Part shown: piece after piece, positions 25,867 to 35,362 of the stretch
How the letters are laid out: every line of letters starts with the position of its first letter
How positions within the stretch are numbered: the stretch's first letter is position 1
NCBI GenBank assembly: GCA_028293325.1
Contig: JAQGPA010000189.1
Location: forward strand, 1-64,000
DNA: 64,000 nt
Source of the DNA: Pedosphaera sp.
Lineage (GTDB): Bacteria; Verrucomicrobiota; Verrucomicrobiia; Limisphaerales; Pedosphaeraceae
Direction of reading: 5' to 3'
Notes under the pieces: generated by a model
The model's database searches: none
The model's input: only the letters and a program-made list of their open reading frames with translations
Told to the model about the DNA's origin: nothing
Program-made: the position numbers and the translations under genes

Positions 25867-27684
25867 TCATTGCCCGAGCAGCCGGGTTTTGGCATCCGCC
25901 GGCAGATTTGCGTTCGCCAGCCAGGTTTGCGCAGCGGAATGGTCAGCCTTGAGCCACGCCGTCGCTGCATCCTCCAACCGTGGGTTGCGTAGTTCGGGTG
26001 AATTAATGGCTTCCGCCCAACTCACGGCAAGCGCCGGGTTTTGCATCGTGTAATAGTTGGCGACCACGTCCATGGCGTTGTCGCGCGCGGTTCCGGATGG
26101 CATGGCTTGCGCCCAGGTAATGACGCTCTGCGCGTTGGCGGCCAGCCATTGCGTCGCGACCGCACGAACGTGATCCACGCGCGTTGCCCCCTCCGGTTCA
26201 GCCAGCACCCAACGAGCCGCTTCCTCAGGCTGGTTGTCCGCCCAGCGAAGACCCACTTCATGCAAAGCAAGCTGGCGGTCATCCGGCGAGGGAAGGGTCT
26301 GCGCCCAATCGAGTGCGTCCGTCACATTATTTTGCGCCAAAGCCGGAGCCACCGCTTTGATGGCGATTGCTTGATCTGCTTCCGGCAAAGTCGGCACAAA
26401 TTTTCCAGCAGCAATCGCATCTGCCAACAGCCAGTAGGAGAGTGCGCTTTTTAAGGCTTCAGCCCGGACCGGGTTGTCCACCGCCAAAGTCCCGGCCCAT
26501 TGTGAAGCCGCTGCGGGATCTCCCGTCGCCCAGCCGGAAGCGATGTTCAGCAGAGCGGCATTGCGAGCGGAGTCAGTGCCCAGGCTTTCCGCCCAGTGGA
26601 TTGCGGCCAGTGGATCGTTGGCCGCCAGATTTTTTGCCAGATGGCTGACGGCCGTGTCCTGATCGGCGCCGCCGGGCATTTGAGCCACGTATTTTCCGGC
26701 CGCCAGCGGGTCTTTGGCGCTCCAGACATCGAGCGCGTTGTTGAGCGCCAGTTGTTGCAGTTCCCCGGGTGGCAATGTTTTGATCCAGGCGAGGGCCGAT
26801 TCTGGTTGCTGGGCGGCCAGCGCGCGCGCCACATCAAGCGCGGCATCTGTTTGCAAACGACCAGCGGCCAGTTCGCCAACCATCTTGCTGGCTGCCTGCG
26901 GATCAATGGCGGTCAGTTGTTTCAAGGCACTGGCAAAAGTCCGGTCCAACGCATCTCCAGCAAGGAATTGTTTGGCCAGCTCCAGCGCGTGGCGGGGATC
27001 ATTTTTTGTCAAAGTGGCGAGGGTCGCCTCCAGGGCAATGGTCCGTTCCGAAGCGTCGTCGAGATGTTCCGCCCAATTAAGAGTGGCAGCCATGTCCTTG
27101 TCCGACCAGCTTGCCGCCAATGCGCGCAGTGCGTGCTCGCGGCTCTCGCCGGGCGGCAACAAGTCCAGATAGCTCAAGGCGGTCCCGGGGTCTTGACTGG
27201 CGAGCTGGTCAAAGAGCAGGCTGTACATGATCAGGCGCTGCTCGCGGCTTACGGCCATATCGCGCACCAGGGTCAGGGCGCGTTTTGGATCGCTCCGCCC
27301 CAAGGCTCCCAGCACCATGCGCATCCCCTCCGTGTATTCGTCAGTTCCTTGAGGCATCTTCCGCACATAGGCCAGCGCTCCCTCGGGGTTTTGCTTGATC
27401 CACAATGCCAGCACATTTCCAAAATCAATGGCGCGCTTTCGGGGCTCTTGCTCCCGCAAGGCCTGGTCCAGCGCTGTGCTCATATCAACGAGCGAAGCCG
27501 GGTAAGATTCGGGAGCATTGGTCAATGCCGTTGGAGCGGGAGACGGAGCCGGGAGCGGCGCTTGCGCATTTGAGGGTTCGCTCACATGAAAGTTGCCGCT
27601 CCGGAAAAAAAGAGCCGCACCCATGGCAACTGCGAGCAGCATGAAAACCACGAAGATTTTCCGGCGATGGAGATGGAAGCTCAT
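25867..27684 (-). CDS. Membrane-anchored alpha-solenoid of about 16 repeats
   Basis: From ATG 27684 the protein is 605 residues. An N-terminal membrane helix (about 10-27) and a Pro/Ala-rich spacer (about 38-62) lead into about sixteen tandem helical repeats of 32-33 residues that fill the rest. The consensus is DPxAAxxWAxxLPxGxxRxxALxxV. Repeats are degenerate but clearly aligned by the DP...A..W(A) and LP motifs. The layout suggests an extracytoplasmic scaffold for protein binding; no catalytic motif is seen. The closest general resemblance is to TPR/Sel1-like or HEAT-like solenoids. Confidence 0.7.
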   Translation of the reverse strand: MSFHLHRRKIFVVFMLLAVAMGAALFFRSGNFHVSEPSNAQAPLPAPSPAPTALTNAPESYPASLVDMSTALDQALREQEPRKRAIDFGNVLALWIKQNPEGALAYVRKMPQGTDEYTEGMRMVLGALGRSDPKRALTLVRDMAVSREQRLIMYSLLFDQLASQDPGTALSYLDLLPPGESREHALRALAASWSDKDMAATLNWAEHLDDASERTIALEATLATLTKNDPRHALELAKQFLAGDALDRTFASALKQLTAIDPQAASKMVGELAAGRLQTDAALDVARALAAQQPESALAWIKTLPPGELQQLALNNALDVWSAKDPLAAGKYVAQMPGGADQDTAVSHLAKNLAANDPLAAIHWAESLGTDSARNAALLNIASGWATGDPAAASQWAGTLAVDNPVRAEALKSALSYWLLADAIAAGKFVPTLPEADQAIAIKAVAPALAQNNVTDALDWAQTLPSPDDRQLALHEVGLRWADNQPEEAARWVLAEPEGATRVDHVRAVATQWLAANAQSVITWAQAMPSGTARDNAMDVVANYYTMQNPALAVSWAEAINSPELRNPRLEDAATAWLKADHSAAQTWLANANLPADAKTRLLGQ

Positions 27685-27759
27685 AACGGGCAATTGCCCG
27701 GGAGACAGTATCCGGGTCGCGTGACAAATGCGACCCGGATCAACTTCTTAGAGGAGGAT

Positions 27760-29127
27760 TTAATTCCGTGGGTTGGGCGTTCCAGCCGCGAAGTCAGTCG
27801 CATTATTGTTCGTATCGGTGGCGCCGCCGTTGGCGCGCAGGTCGGAGGCGGTATTGGAGGGCGCTGGTGCAGCGCCGGAGCCTTCGAAAGCATCCGCCGA
27901 GCCGAAGCCGACGAAGTCCACGACGGCACTGGAGCCGACCGGGTTGTCAACGGTGAGAAGAGTTTGGGTTTTGGTAAGCGCCACTTTGCCGGCGGTGGCC
28001 GACATGCTGATGGTGCCAGTGGCTTCAGGAGTCGGGAGGCTGAGGGTGCCGCCAGCTCCGGCAGCTTCCTGAATGAGATAATAGTGACCGGGCAGGATTG
28101 AACCGCTCAAGGTTGTTTCCTGCCACGTGCTGCCTGCGGCACTGGTGTACTGGACGGCGTAGGTGCTGAGGTCCACGGAACTCGTGCCGGGATTGTAGAG
28201 CTCGATGAAGTCATTCTTATATGTGGCTCCGCTGTTGCCGCCGCCGCCATAAACCTGGCTGATGACGACCACCGGTGTGGCGGTGTTGGTCTGGCCATCC
28301 ACCTTGGCGCGCAGCACGGTGGCGACACTGGCGGGGACAGCGCTAAAGAAAGTAAAACCGGTATCCGTCTGGATTTGATTGGCGGAGGTGATGAAGTTAG
28401 TCCAGGGAGTGCTGCGAATTCCGGCGATGTTGGGGATTTTCAGGGCGATTACCCGCGTTGAAGTGGTGATCCGGCTCAGCGCAGTGCCGCTGCCGGAAGG
28501 GACCACGACGGCAATCTTCCAGGTGTATCCCGGAATGGAAGCCTTGCCGCTGGGCTGAATGCGGGAACCATCAAAACTGCTCGGCCCGCACGTGATGAGC
28601 AACTCATTGCCGGATTGCGCCAGTGTGCGGCAATAGCTTTCAAAGCTTACCCACACGCCTTGATTATTGTCCGGCGTTTGCGGAATGATGTTTGACATGA
28701 AGAACACCAGCTTGTTGTCATTTGTGTTGTCGGTGCGATCATCCGACGGGCACATGTGACCGCGATCAAAACCGGAGCCGGTATAATCGCCGGTGGTGAC
28801 ACGATAAAATCCTGCCGGCAAATTTGTGTCGGTATAAAACGAGGTGGAACGCCCGCTGGTGCCGATGTCGCTCGAAGTCAGGTCCCAGCTCGCCCAATTT
28901 GGTTCGCCCAAAACATCGCCAAAGTCGAGGGCCTCCACGGTGCGTTGAACGAGGTAATGGCTGTGGTTGTTGGGGTCAGCAGTGGCGCTGCTGGGGTTGC
29001 CCAGTTGCATTTGCAGCGAGGTGCCGATGATGGCGCCGGCGTGCAGGGTCGTGAGGAGTAACGCTGCTGCGGTGACCATGGCCGGGATGAAGTTGTGCAC
29101 GGAAGACTTCTGAGTTGTGGGGATCAT
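27760..29127 (-). CDS. Exported DNA/RNA non-specific endonuclease with lamin-tail domain
   Basis: From ATG 29127 the protein is 455 residues. A signal peptide (1-31) precedes a DNA/RNA non-specific endonuclease (about 45-290) with the catalytic motif SGFDRGHMCPSDDR and the metal-binding Asn in FFMSNIIPQTPDNNQGVW. The C-terminal part (about 295-420) is a lamin-tail (LTD) domain: VVISQVYGGGGNSGATYKND, then FIELYNPGTSSVDLS. It is probably a secreted nuclease for nutrient acquisition or DNA turnover; the LTD may attach it to the cell surface. It is an isolated gene. Confidence 0.85.
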   Translation of the reverse strand: MIPTTQKSSVHNFIPAMVTAAALLLTTLHAGAIIGTSLQMQLGNPSSATADPNNHSHYLVQRTVEALDFGDVLGEPNWASWDLTSSDIGTSGRSTSFYTDTNLPAGFYRVTTGDYTGSGFDRGHMCPSDDRTDNTNDNKLVFFMSNIIPQTPDNNQGVWVSFESYCRTLAQSGNELLITCGPSSFDGSRIQPSGKASIPGYTWKIAVVVPSGSGTALSRITTSTRVIALKIPNIAGIRSTPWTNFITSANQIQTDTGFTFFSAVPASVATVLRAKVDGQTNTATPVVVISQVYGGGGNSGATYKNDFIELYNPGTSSVDLSTYAVQYTSAAGSTWQETTLSGSILPGHYYLIQEAAGAGGTLSLPTPEATGTISMSATAGKVALTKTQTLLTVDNPVGSSAVVDFVGFGSADAFEGSGAAPAPSNTASDLRANGGATDTNNNATDFAAGTPNPRN

Positions 29128-29479
29128 AGGATAGTTAGCGATACGGTTACGGATCTGAGTTTTGGTTAGTTTACACCGACACCAGTATGAACTGAGAAAC
29201 ATCTATGCATTGAAGCCCATTCCAGCAAGTAATTAATCGTGACGATCTTGCGTCAATTCCGCGTCAGCCTTCCGTTTATAAATGGGTCGCGCGGCATACT
29301 TGTGCATCTGATTCACCTTGCTGGTTCAGAAAATTCAAGGCACGCAGAACGCAGAGAGCGGGGCGCAAATTATTTATCCAAGTGAAGTGAGTAAAATATT
29401 GGCAAGAATAAGGGTCTGTCGAAAGCCCTTCGCAAGCCTTCCCAAACGGCCTTTCTTACCAGAAATTACCCAACTTCAC
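29128..29479. other. 352-base intergenic region
   Basis: This lies between the endonuclease start and the end of the large C25-like gene, both on the minus strand. It should hold the endonuclease promoter, but I see no convincing coding frame, RNA or strong hairpin in it. Confidence 0.5.
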
Positions 29480-32400
29480 TTAGGGCACCAGGATGATGTT
29501 GTAGAAGCGCTGGGAGTCGATCAGGGTGGAATCGGTTTTGGAGGCGGTGTCCGTTAGGGCAGTGACGTCGCCCGACAAGGGTGTCCATGCCGCATCAAAA
29601 AGGTTGGTCTTGTATTCCACGCGATAGACTTGTCCGGAGATGGCATTCCAAGTGAGGGTAAGCGTGAGGCTATCATCAGAAAGGTTGGTTGCCTGGAGGA
29701 CGGGGCGGGACATGACGGTTACGGCAAAGAATTTGGCATCGCTCAAATTGGGCACGCCGTTGTCGGTTACACGTGCGGTAATCGGGTTGGTGCCCAACTG
29801 CGTGTCGGTGGGTGTCCAGGTAAAAAGACCGTTGGAGGAATTGATATTGGCGCCGGCGGGCGCGCCGGGATCCAGACTGAAGGTGAGAATATTGGTCGGG
29901 ATGTCGGGATCGGTGGCGGAGGCGGGAATGGAGAGCAAAGTGCCCGCGTGGATCGTGCGGCTGGCGATAGGGTTCAGGATCGGCGGATTATTGACGATGA
30001 GAGAAGCATTGGAGCTGATGGTGCTCCCGCCCAAATTGGTGACGATCACGGAATAATTTCCGGCATCGGCGGTCTGCACATTGGTGGCGGTGTAGCTATT
30101 GGTGATGGCGCCGGTAATGGGTGAGCCGTTCAAGAGCCATTGGTAGGTGAGCGGCGCGGTGCCGGTGGCGCCGACGGTGAACGGCACGTTGGCTCCCGGA
30201 GCCACAGCGGCGCTTTGCGGTTGCGTGGTGATGGAAGGGGGAACGTTGACCGTGAGCGCGGCGTTGGAGCTGTTGGTGGCCCCAGCGATGTTGGTGATGA
30301 GCACGGAATAATTGCCGGCGTTGGCCGGTTGCGCGTTGGTGAGAGTGAAGCTGCTGTTGGTGGCGTTGGTAATATTGTTGGAATTGAACTGCCATTGATA
30401 AATCAAAGGAGCGGTGCCGGTGGCTACGGCAGTGAAGGTGGCGTTGCTGGCTTGATTGATAGTCAGCGGCTGTGGTTGGGTGGTGATTGAAGGGGGCACG
30501 GTGACAACGGCCAGGGTTGTGCTGCTGGCGGGAGGGGAAAAGTCAGAAGTATCAGTGCCGCGAACGGCGCGCAGCCGGTAAAAATAAGTGGTGCCGGCCA
30601 CGAGATTGGTATCGGTGTAACTGAGGAGATTGGTGCCGACAGTGGCGATGCTGATGGCGCCGGGGAGACCCGCATTCCAGCGCTGAATTTCAAAGCCGGA
30701 GGCGTTGCCCGTGTTATTGGCCCAGGTCAGATTGATTTGTGACTGGGAAGCGGCGGTGGCAGCCAGAGCCGTCGGCGCGATGAGAAAATTGCGAATTACT
30801 TTGCTGAGGCGAACCTCATCGAAGTAACCGTCGAAATTGCCCAAGGTGAAAGTCCAGGCGTTGTTGCGGCCGAAATTGGGCGAGGCGGTGATGGGGCCGG
30901 CCACCTGTTTGCCATCGACATAAATGTAATTTTTGTTTGTCCCATCAAACACCAGGGCCAGCTGGATCCATTTCGCGGTGGGCACGACGGCCTGGAAATT
31001 GGACGCGTTGAGGAAGCCAACGCCGCAACCGGAGGAGTTGCCGTTGGCTGGCAGATCCCAGATGCCCTGCTGAATGAGGTAGAAATAAGAATCATACTCC
31101 TGTTTGAGGGTGGCAATATTCACGGTGGCAACGGAGTAGGCGCTCCAGGCGTTGACGTACATTCGCGCTTCAAAGGTGAGGGGATTGCCGGTGTTCGGCA
31201 TGAGTTGAGAGTCGGGAATATTCGCGGTGGCGATTAAATCGCCATTCGCATCGGTGCCCGAAGAATGGAGCGCCAGACGACTGGAACCGATGGGGCTGGA
31301 ATCGACAAAACTTATGCCATTGGTCCAGACCAGAGTGTTGCCGTTGCCGCTGGCGTCGGTGCCGTTGCCGTTCAGATGCCACAGGGCGATGGTGTTGGTG
31401 TCGTTGGCATACTCAGGGGTTTCGCTGTACCAGTAACTCGCGGAGATGTTGGGGGCAACGGTGTTGGCGGGGCTGTCCTGGTCGGAAATGTTATTGATGG
31501 TGAGCGTGTAATTAACGCCGTCGATTTGCGCGGAGGTGTTCAAGATGACGGTGCGCTGATCCGATTGCAAGGCGGCGCCGTTGACCGACACGCCGCCGCT
31601 CAACTGGTAGTGGGCGGCGTTCTGCGCGGAGGCCGCGTTCAGGGGCTTGTCAAAGAGCACCTTTACTTTGGTGGCGGTGAGGTCGTCGGCCAGCAGGATG
31701 CGCGGGGCTTGCTCGTCGAAAACGCCCTGGCTGGAGTTGAGGTAAGTGCCGCTGCCGGAAGCGGTTTCGAGGCGGACAGCCTTGACCAGATAGCTTTTGG
31801 TGCCGGCGGGAGGGTTGGTGTCCGTGAAAGTAGTGCCGGTAATGTAGGGACCATTCAAACGAGTGAAGGGACCGGTCACGGAACCGGCTCGGTAAATGTG
31901 ATAACCTTGGAGTCCGGTTTGGGGAGCGGCGGGCCAACTGAGATTTACTTGTCCACCACTGGGAGTGCTGGTCAACGAGGCGGGAGGAATTACCACGTGC
32001 ATGCGCAAGGTAGGGTCGCCCATGAGGGACATGTGCACACCGCGACGGTAGAGGTTGGGAAGACCCGCGCCATGGTGGTTGTAGTAATTGACGTTATTTT
32101 GGCTCTGTTGCGCGCTGAAACCAATGGTTCTGCCCAGGGCCATGTGATGGAGAATCCAGCAGGGATTTTCCGACCAGAAGTTCACCAGCGAATAGCCGCT
32201 GGCGGCAAGAGGGGCGCGCAGGAAACCGTTCTCAATGTCCCATTCCCAAAAGGAACTCGCGAACCAACTGTTGAAAACCACCTTGACGCCGGCGGAGGAG
32301 GCGGAGGCGGCGAAGTTCGAGGTATAGCCAATGTCCGAGCTGTAATCATAAGCGCCGCCGCCGCCGCCCTTGGTGAGCCAGAGATAGCTGTTATTGGTGA

Positions 32401-33409
32401 ACACCTGAAAATAGTTGGTGACCTGGGTGGGAGCGACGCCGAACAACTGGGTTTGGCAATAGGCGCTCGTGCCGGAGTTCATGTCCGCACCGCGGTTGGC
32501 GACGGAAATAATGCCCTGACGAAAATTGTGATCCTTGTCCAGATAGCGGCGCAATAAATCAATTTCATAAAGTGAGTAGGGAGCAAAGGCAGTCATGTTG
32601 GCGAGATCAACACGTCCGACTTGCAACGTCATCGCACCGGGAATCGTACTTTGATCATACTTGCCATCGCCGGCGAAATTTTTCCACCAGGGATGATTGG
32701 TGGGGGAGTTGTCGCCATAATTGATGTTGTCGGTCCAGGTGCCGGTCATGTCCCCGTAGAAAGTGTCCGTGGGAGCTGGGCGGAGGCCGTGATCGTCCGG
32801 ATCGACCCAGCCGGAATAGGGAATGGGAATGTGGCCGAGCAGAAGGACGGCGGTGACGTTGGCGGGATCAGCGTTGTAGTCCGCCTTGATGACGGCCTTG
32901 ATATTGGCGGGGGTATCGTTGCGGGAAACATCATGGCGAAGGACCGTCCAGCCATCACCGGCCAGGTCGCGTTGCAGGCGGTCGAGTTCGTAGATCAGGC
33001 CGGTGGAGAAGGAGTTATCCACCAGGAGAACCAGTTTACCGCGACTTTCGACCAAGGAGAGCTTGATACCGGTATGGATATAACTCTCCGAGTTGGAGAG
33101 GCCGGAAGGGACGACTTGATATTCGTAGGCTTGGTTGGTGACGACGTTGTTATCGATGAACGAGTTCACGGCGGAGGACAAATTGGCGATGGGGGCACCC
33201 CAGTTGCCACTACCGTTGCTGTCTGTGCCGATGGTGGTGGTGCGGTAGATCGTATAACCGGTGATGCCGCCGGGATTAGGCCAGCTCAGGGTAATTTGAG
33301 GTGGTGATTCCTGGGCGGCGGCGCTGAGTTGGAGCGGATTGGCTAAGGTGAGTGGCGCGGACAAAAAAAGCAACGCGCCCGCCAGGAGAGCCAGATGAAA
33401 ACGCGCCAT
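29480..33409 (-). CDS. Large secreted protein with C25-like domain, LamG-like, FN3 and Ig-like domains
   Basis: From ATG 33409 the protein is 1309 residues. A signal peptide (1-24) is followed by an FN3 domain and then a gingipain-like (peptidase C25) fold from LVLLVDNS to MGDPTLRMHV (roughly 120-490). I do not see the catalytic His/Cys pair: where gingipains have GHG and SVAC, this protein has YDYSSDIGY and VVFNSWF, so it is probably inactive. FN3 and LamG/concanavalin-like domains follow, then two near-identical Ig-like units (PPSITTQPQ starts each), a cadherin/He_PIG-like unit, and a C-terminal SQRFYNI motif resembling the verrucomicrobial QRFYR sorting/adhesion tail. It is likely a cell-surface polymer-binding protein. 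Confidence 0.75.
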   Translation of the reverse strand: MARFHLALLAGALLFLSAPLTLANPLQLSAAAQESPPQITLSWPNPGGITGYTIYRTTTIGTDSNGSGNWGAPIANLSSAVNSFIDNNVVTNQAYEYQVVPSGLSNSESYIHTGIKLSLVESRGKLVLLVDNSFSTGLIYELDRLQRDLAGDGWTVLRHDVSRNDTPANIKAVIKADYNADPANVTAVLLLGHIPIPYSGWVDPDDHGLRPAPTDTFYGDMTGTWTDNINYGDNSPTNHPWWKNFAGDGKYDQSTIPGAMTLQVGRVDLANMTAFAPYSLYEIDLLRRYLDKDHNFRQGIISVANRGADMNSGTSAYCQTQLFGVAPTQVTNYFQVFTNNSYLWLTKGGGGGAYDYSSDIGYTSNFAASASSAGVKVVFNSWFASSFWEWDIENGFLRAPLAASGYSLVNFWSENPCWILHHMALGRTIGFSAQQSQNNVNYYNHHGAGLPNLYRRGVHMSLMGDPTLRMHVVIPPASLTSTPSGGQVNLSWPAAPQTGLQGYHIYRAGSVTGPFTRLNGPYITGTTFTDTNPPAGTKSYLVKAVRLETASGSGTYLNSSQGVFDEQAPRILLADDLTATKVKVLFDKPLNAASAQNAAHYQLSGGVSVNGAALQSDQRTVILNTSAQIDGVNYTLTINNISDQDSPANTVAPNISASYWYSETPEYANDTNTIALWHLNGNGTDASGNGNTLVWTNGISFVDSSPIGSSRLALHSSGTDANGDLIATANIPDSQLMPNTGNPLTFEARMYVNAWSAYSVATVNIATLKQEYDSYFYLIQQGIWDLPANGNSSGCGVGFLNASNFQAVVPTAKWIQLALVFDGTNKNYIYVDGKQVAGPITASPNFGRNNAWTFTLGNFDGYFDEVRLSKVIRNFLIAPTALAATAASQSQINLTWANNTGNASGFEIQRWNAGLPGAISIATVGTNLLSYTDTNLVAGTTYFYRLRAVRGTDTSDFSPPASSTTLAVVTVPPSITTQPQPLTINQASNATFTAVATGTAPLIYQWQFNSNNITNATNSSFTLTNAQPANAGNYSVLITNIAGATNSSNAALTVNVPPSITTQPQSAAVAPGANVPFTVGATGTAPLTYQWLLNGSPITGAITNSYTATNVQTADAGNYSVIVTNLGGSTISSNASLIVNNPPILNPIASRTIHAGTLLSIPASATDPDIPTNILTFSLDPGAPAGANINSSNGLFTWTPTDTQLGTNPITARVTDNGVPNLSDAKFFAVTVMSRPVLQATNLSDDSLTLTLTWNAISGQVYRVEYKTNLFDAAWTPLSGDVTALTDTASKTDSTLIDSQRFYNIILVP

Positions 33410-34001
33410 GCCAATTCCCGTTGGAGAAGCGGGAATAAACCTTTTCAGGGCAAGTTTAAACCACAAACGGCCGTGAGCGGTACAGGAGGTGGGCAACACG
33501 TGCACGCCTTGGAACATCTCTGGCAGACGGTAGCGCAGGCAGGGGCTTTTTGCCATGAGAAAATGCATTGAACAGAAGCTTGAGGCAGCAACCGGCTGCA
33601 ATGTTCCCTAAAATCAGATCAATTTTTTGCGGGAGCGGCTGCGAATATTTTTGCGGAAGGTAAGTCAAGAAATGGAATCGTCCGGATGATGTCAAACCGG
33701 GTGCGGAGGCGCGCTGCCCGTACGAGTACGGACGAGCGTGCATTATATTTTTGGAAGGGACATGCAAAGATAATTGGCAGTGAGCAGAGGCGCGTCCCGT
33801 TTGGGGTTCAAGGCGATTGTCTCATTTCAAGGCAGGGAAAAAGTAAAGCGGTGTGCGCGGTCGAAGTCTGTAGAAGTTTGGTCCGAGAATGAACCATTGG
33901 TGGACACGGCAGGCGTGCAAAACTTCAAGAGACCGGGAGGGGGTATTTTTCGTGTCGGACAATGCGGGAGGAAAGGGCAGCAGGCATGCTTGTTGCTGAG
34001 C
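33410..34001. other. 592-base intergenic region between divergent genes
   Basis: This separates the large C25-like gene (minus) from the porin operon (plus) and must hold both promoters. The porin frame remains open back to 33774, but that stretch encodes nothing export-like and lacks a good start. No RNA gene or strong terminator is seen. Confidence 0.5.
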
Positions 34002-35360
34002 ATGGAGGTTATGATAGAGAAACTGATAACGAGACTGGCCTTCCGGGGCTGCGTTATCGGCTTTTTTGCCCTGACCAGCCAGTTGTCTGGCGCCACGGAG
34101 GCACCGATCACCCAGGAGCAATTTCTGATACTGCAGCGGCAAAACGAGATTTTACAGCAGCAGTTGCATCAACAACAGGAGACGATCGATTTGCTGACGC
34201 ACAAGGTTTCCGAGATTCAGGGCGCAAGCGCGCAGCAGGACCGTGAATTGAGCGAGTTAAAGACCGAAAACAAGCCGGGCAAGGAAGCGATGTCGGAGAT
34301 GGCCGGGCCACTGCACCTGGGCAAGGTGGATATTTCAGGCGAGGGCGGGGTGGCGTTTTTCCATTCGCAGAGCAAAGGGGCGACGCCCAACGCGGAGTTT
34401 CGGATAGATGAAGCCAAGATTTTCATTGAAGCCCCGATTTGGAACGACGTTTATTTCTTCACGGAACTTAACCTGGCGGCGCGCGAAGAGACCGATTTGA
34501 ACCTGCGCGTTGGGGAACTGTATCTGGATTTTGAAAATGTTTCCCAGCTCTGGGGGCGCGACCGGATGCTGAATTTGCGGGTGGGGCGGTTTTACATCCC
34601 GTTCGGCGAGGAGTATCAAAACCGTTTCGCGATTGCCAACCCGTTGATCTCCCATTCGGTGAGCGATTTATGGGGAGCGGATGAGGGGGTGGAGGTGTAC
34701 GGGGCGCTGGGCAAGGCGCAATATATTTTGGCGGTGCAAAATGGCGGGGCGGCGACCACGCGGGATTTTAACGCGGACAAGGCGGTGGCGGGCCGAGTTG
34801 GTTATGATCCGACGAAGTGGCTGCACCTGAGCGTGAGCGGGATGCGGACCGGCGATTTGGACGCGGTGAATGACGGCATTTCCGAGTTATGGTTTGCGAA
34901 TGGGTGGATTAGGTCCATTGGTTCGGGCAACACCACGCGTTTTCACGCGAACCTGGTGGAGGGAGATGTGCGGTTGCGGTTTCCTGGCTGGGCAATGCGC
35001 GCGGCCGGAGGCTATATCAATTATGGAGATAATGATCCGGTGGGGAGCAACCAGCGGGATGTTTATTACTATTACGTGGAAGGGGTGAAGGACATCACGA
35101 AGCAGTTTTATGGGGCGGCGCGCTTCAGCGAGATTCTTGCGCCGGGCGGCTTCCCGATTGTGGGCAACGGCGACATGGGAACTTACTTTGGGCCGGTGCT
35201 GACGACGGAATATTGGCGGTTGAGTTTGGGGCTGGGCTATCGGTTCAGTTCCAACCTGCTGGTGAAAGGGGAATACAGCATCAACCAGGGCCGGGAATTG
35301 GGCGGCGAGAAGCGGAACCATGAGAACGTCTTTGCGATGGAAGCGGCGTTTAAATTCTGA
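34002..35360 (+). CDS. Outer-membrane porin (phosphate-selective-porin-like)
   Basis: From ATG 34002 the protein is 452 residues. A signal peptide (about 1-30) precedes a coiled coil (about 33-85, rich in Gln/Leu) and then a beta-barrel with alternating patterns such as VDISGEGGVAFFHS and WRLSLGLGYRFSSNLLVKG, ending in Phe. The layout matches OprO/OprP-type and other Gram-negative porins. The start is uncertain (ATG 34011 is also possible). It is the first gene of an operon with a cupredoxin-like protein and a hybrid histidine kinase, with gaps of 2 and 7 bases. Confidence 0.8.
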   Translation: MEVMIEKLITRLAFRGCVIGFFALTSQLSGATEAPITQEQFLILQRQNEILQQQLHQQQETIDLLTHKVSEIQGASAQQDRELSELKTENKPGKEAMSEMAGPLHLGKVDISGEGGVAFFHSQSKGATPNAEFRIDEAKIFIEAPIWNDVYFFTELNLAAREETDLNLRVGELYLDFENVSQLWGRDRMLNLRVGRFYIPFGEEYQNRFAIANPLISHSVSDLWGADEGVEVYGALGKAQYILAVQNGGAATTRDFNADKAVAGRVGYDPTKWLHLSVSGMRTGDLDAVNDGISELWFANGWIRSIGSGNTTRFHANLVEGDVRLRFPGWAMRAAGGYINYGDNDPVGSNQRDVYYYYVEGVKDITKQFYGAARFSEILAPGGFPIVGNGDMGTYFGPVLTTEYWRLSLGLGYRFSSNLLVKGEYSINQGRELGGEKRNHENVFAMEAAFKF

Positions 35361-35362
35361 CC

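Noticed and set aside
29378-29481. AAGTGAAGT ... ACTTCACTT inverted pair upstream of the endonuclease gene
   Set aside because: Nine bases separated by more than 80 is within chance expectation and has no flanking structure.
31265-32557. A 430-codon plus-strand frame inside the large C25-like gene
   Set aside because: The translation is Gly/Val-rich low-complexity and lies opposite conserved domains; it is a codon-bias shadow.
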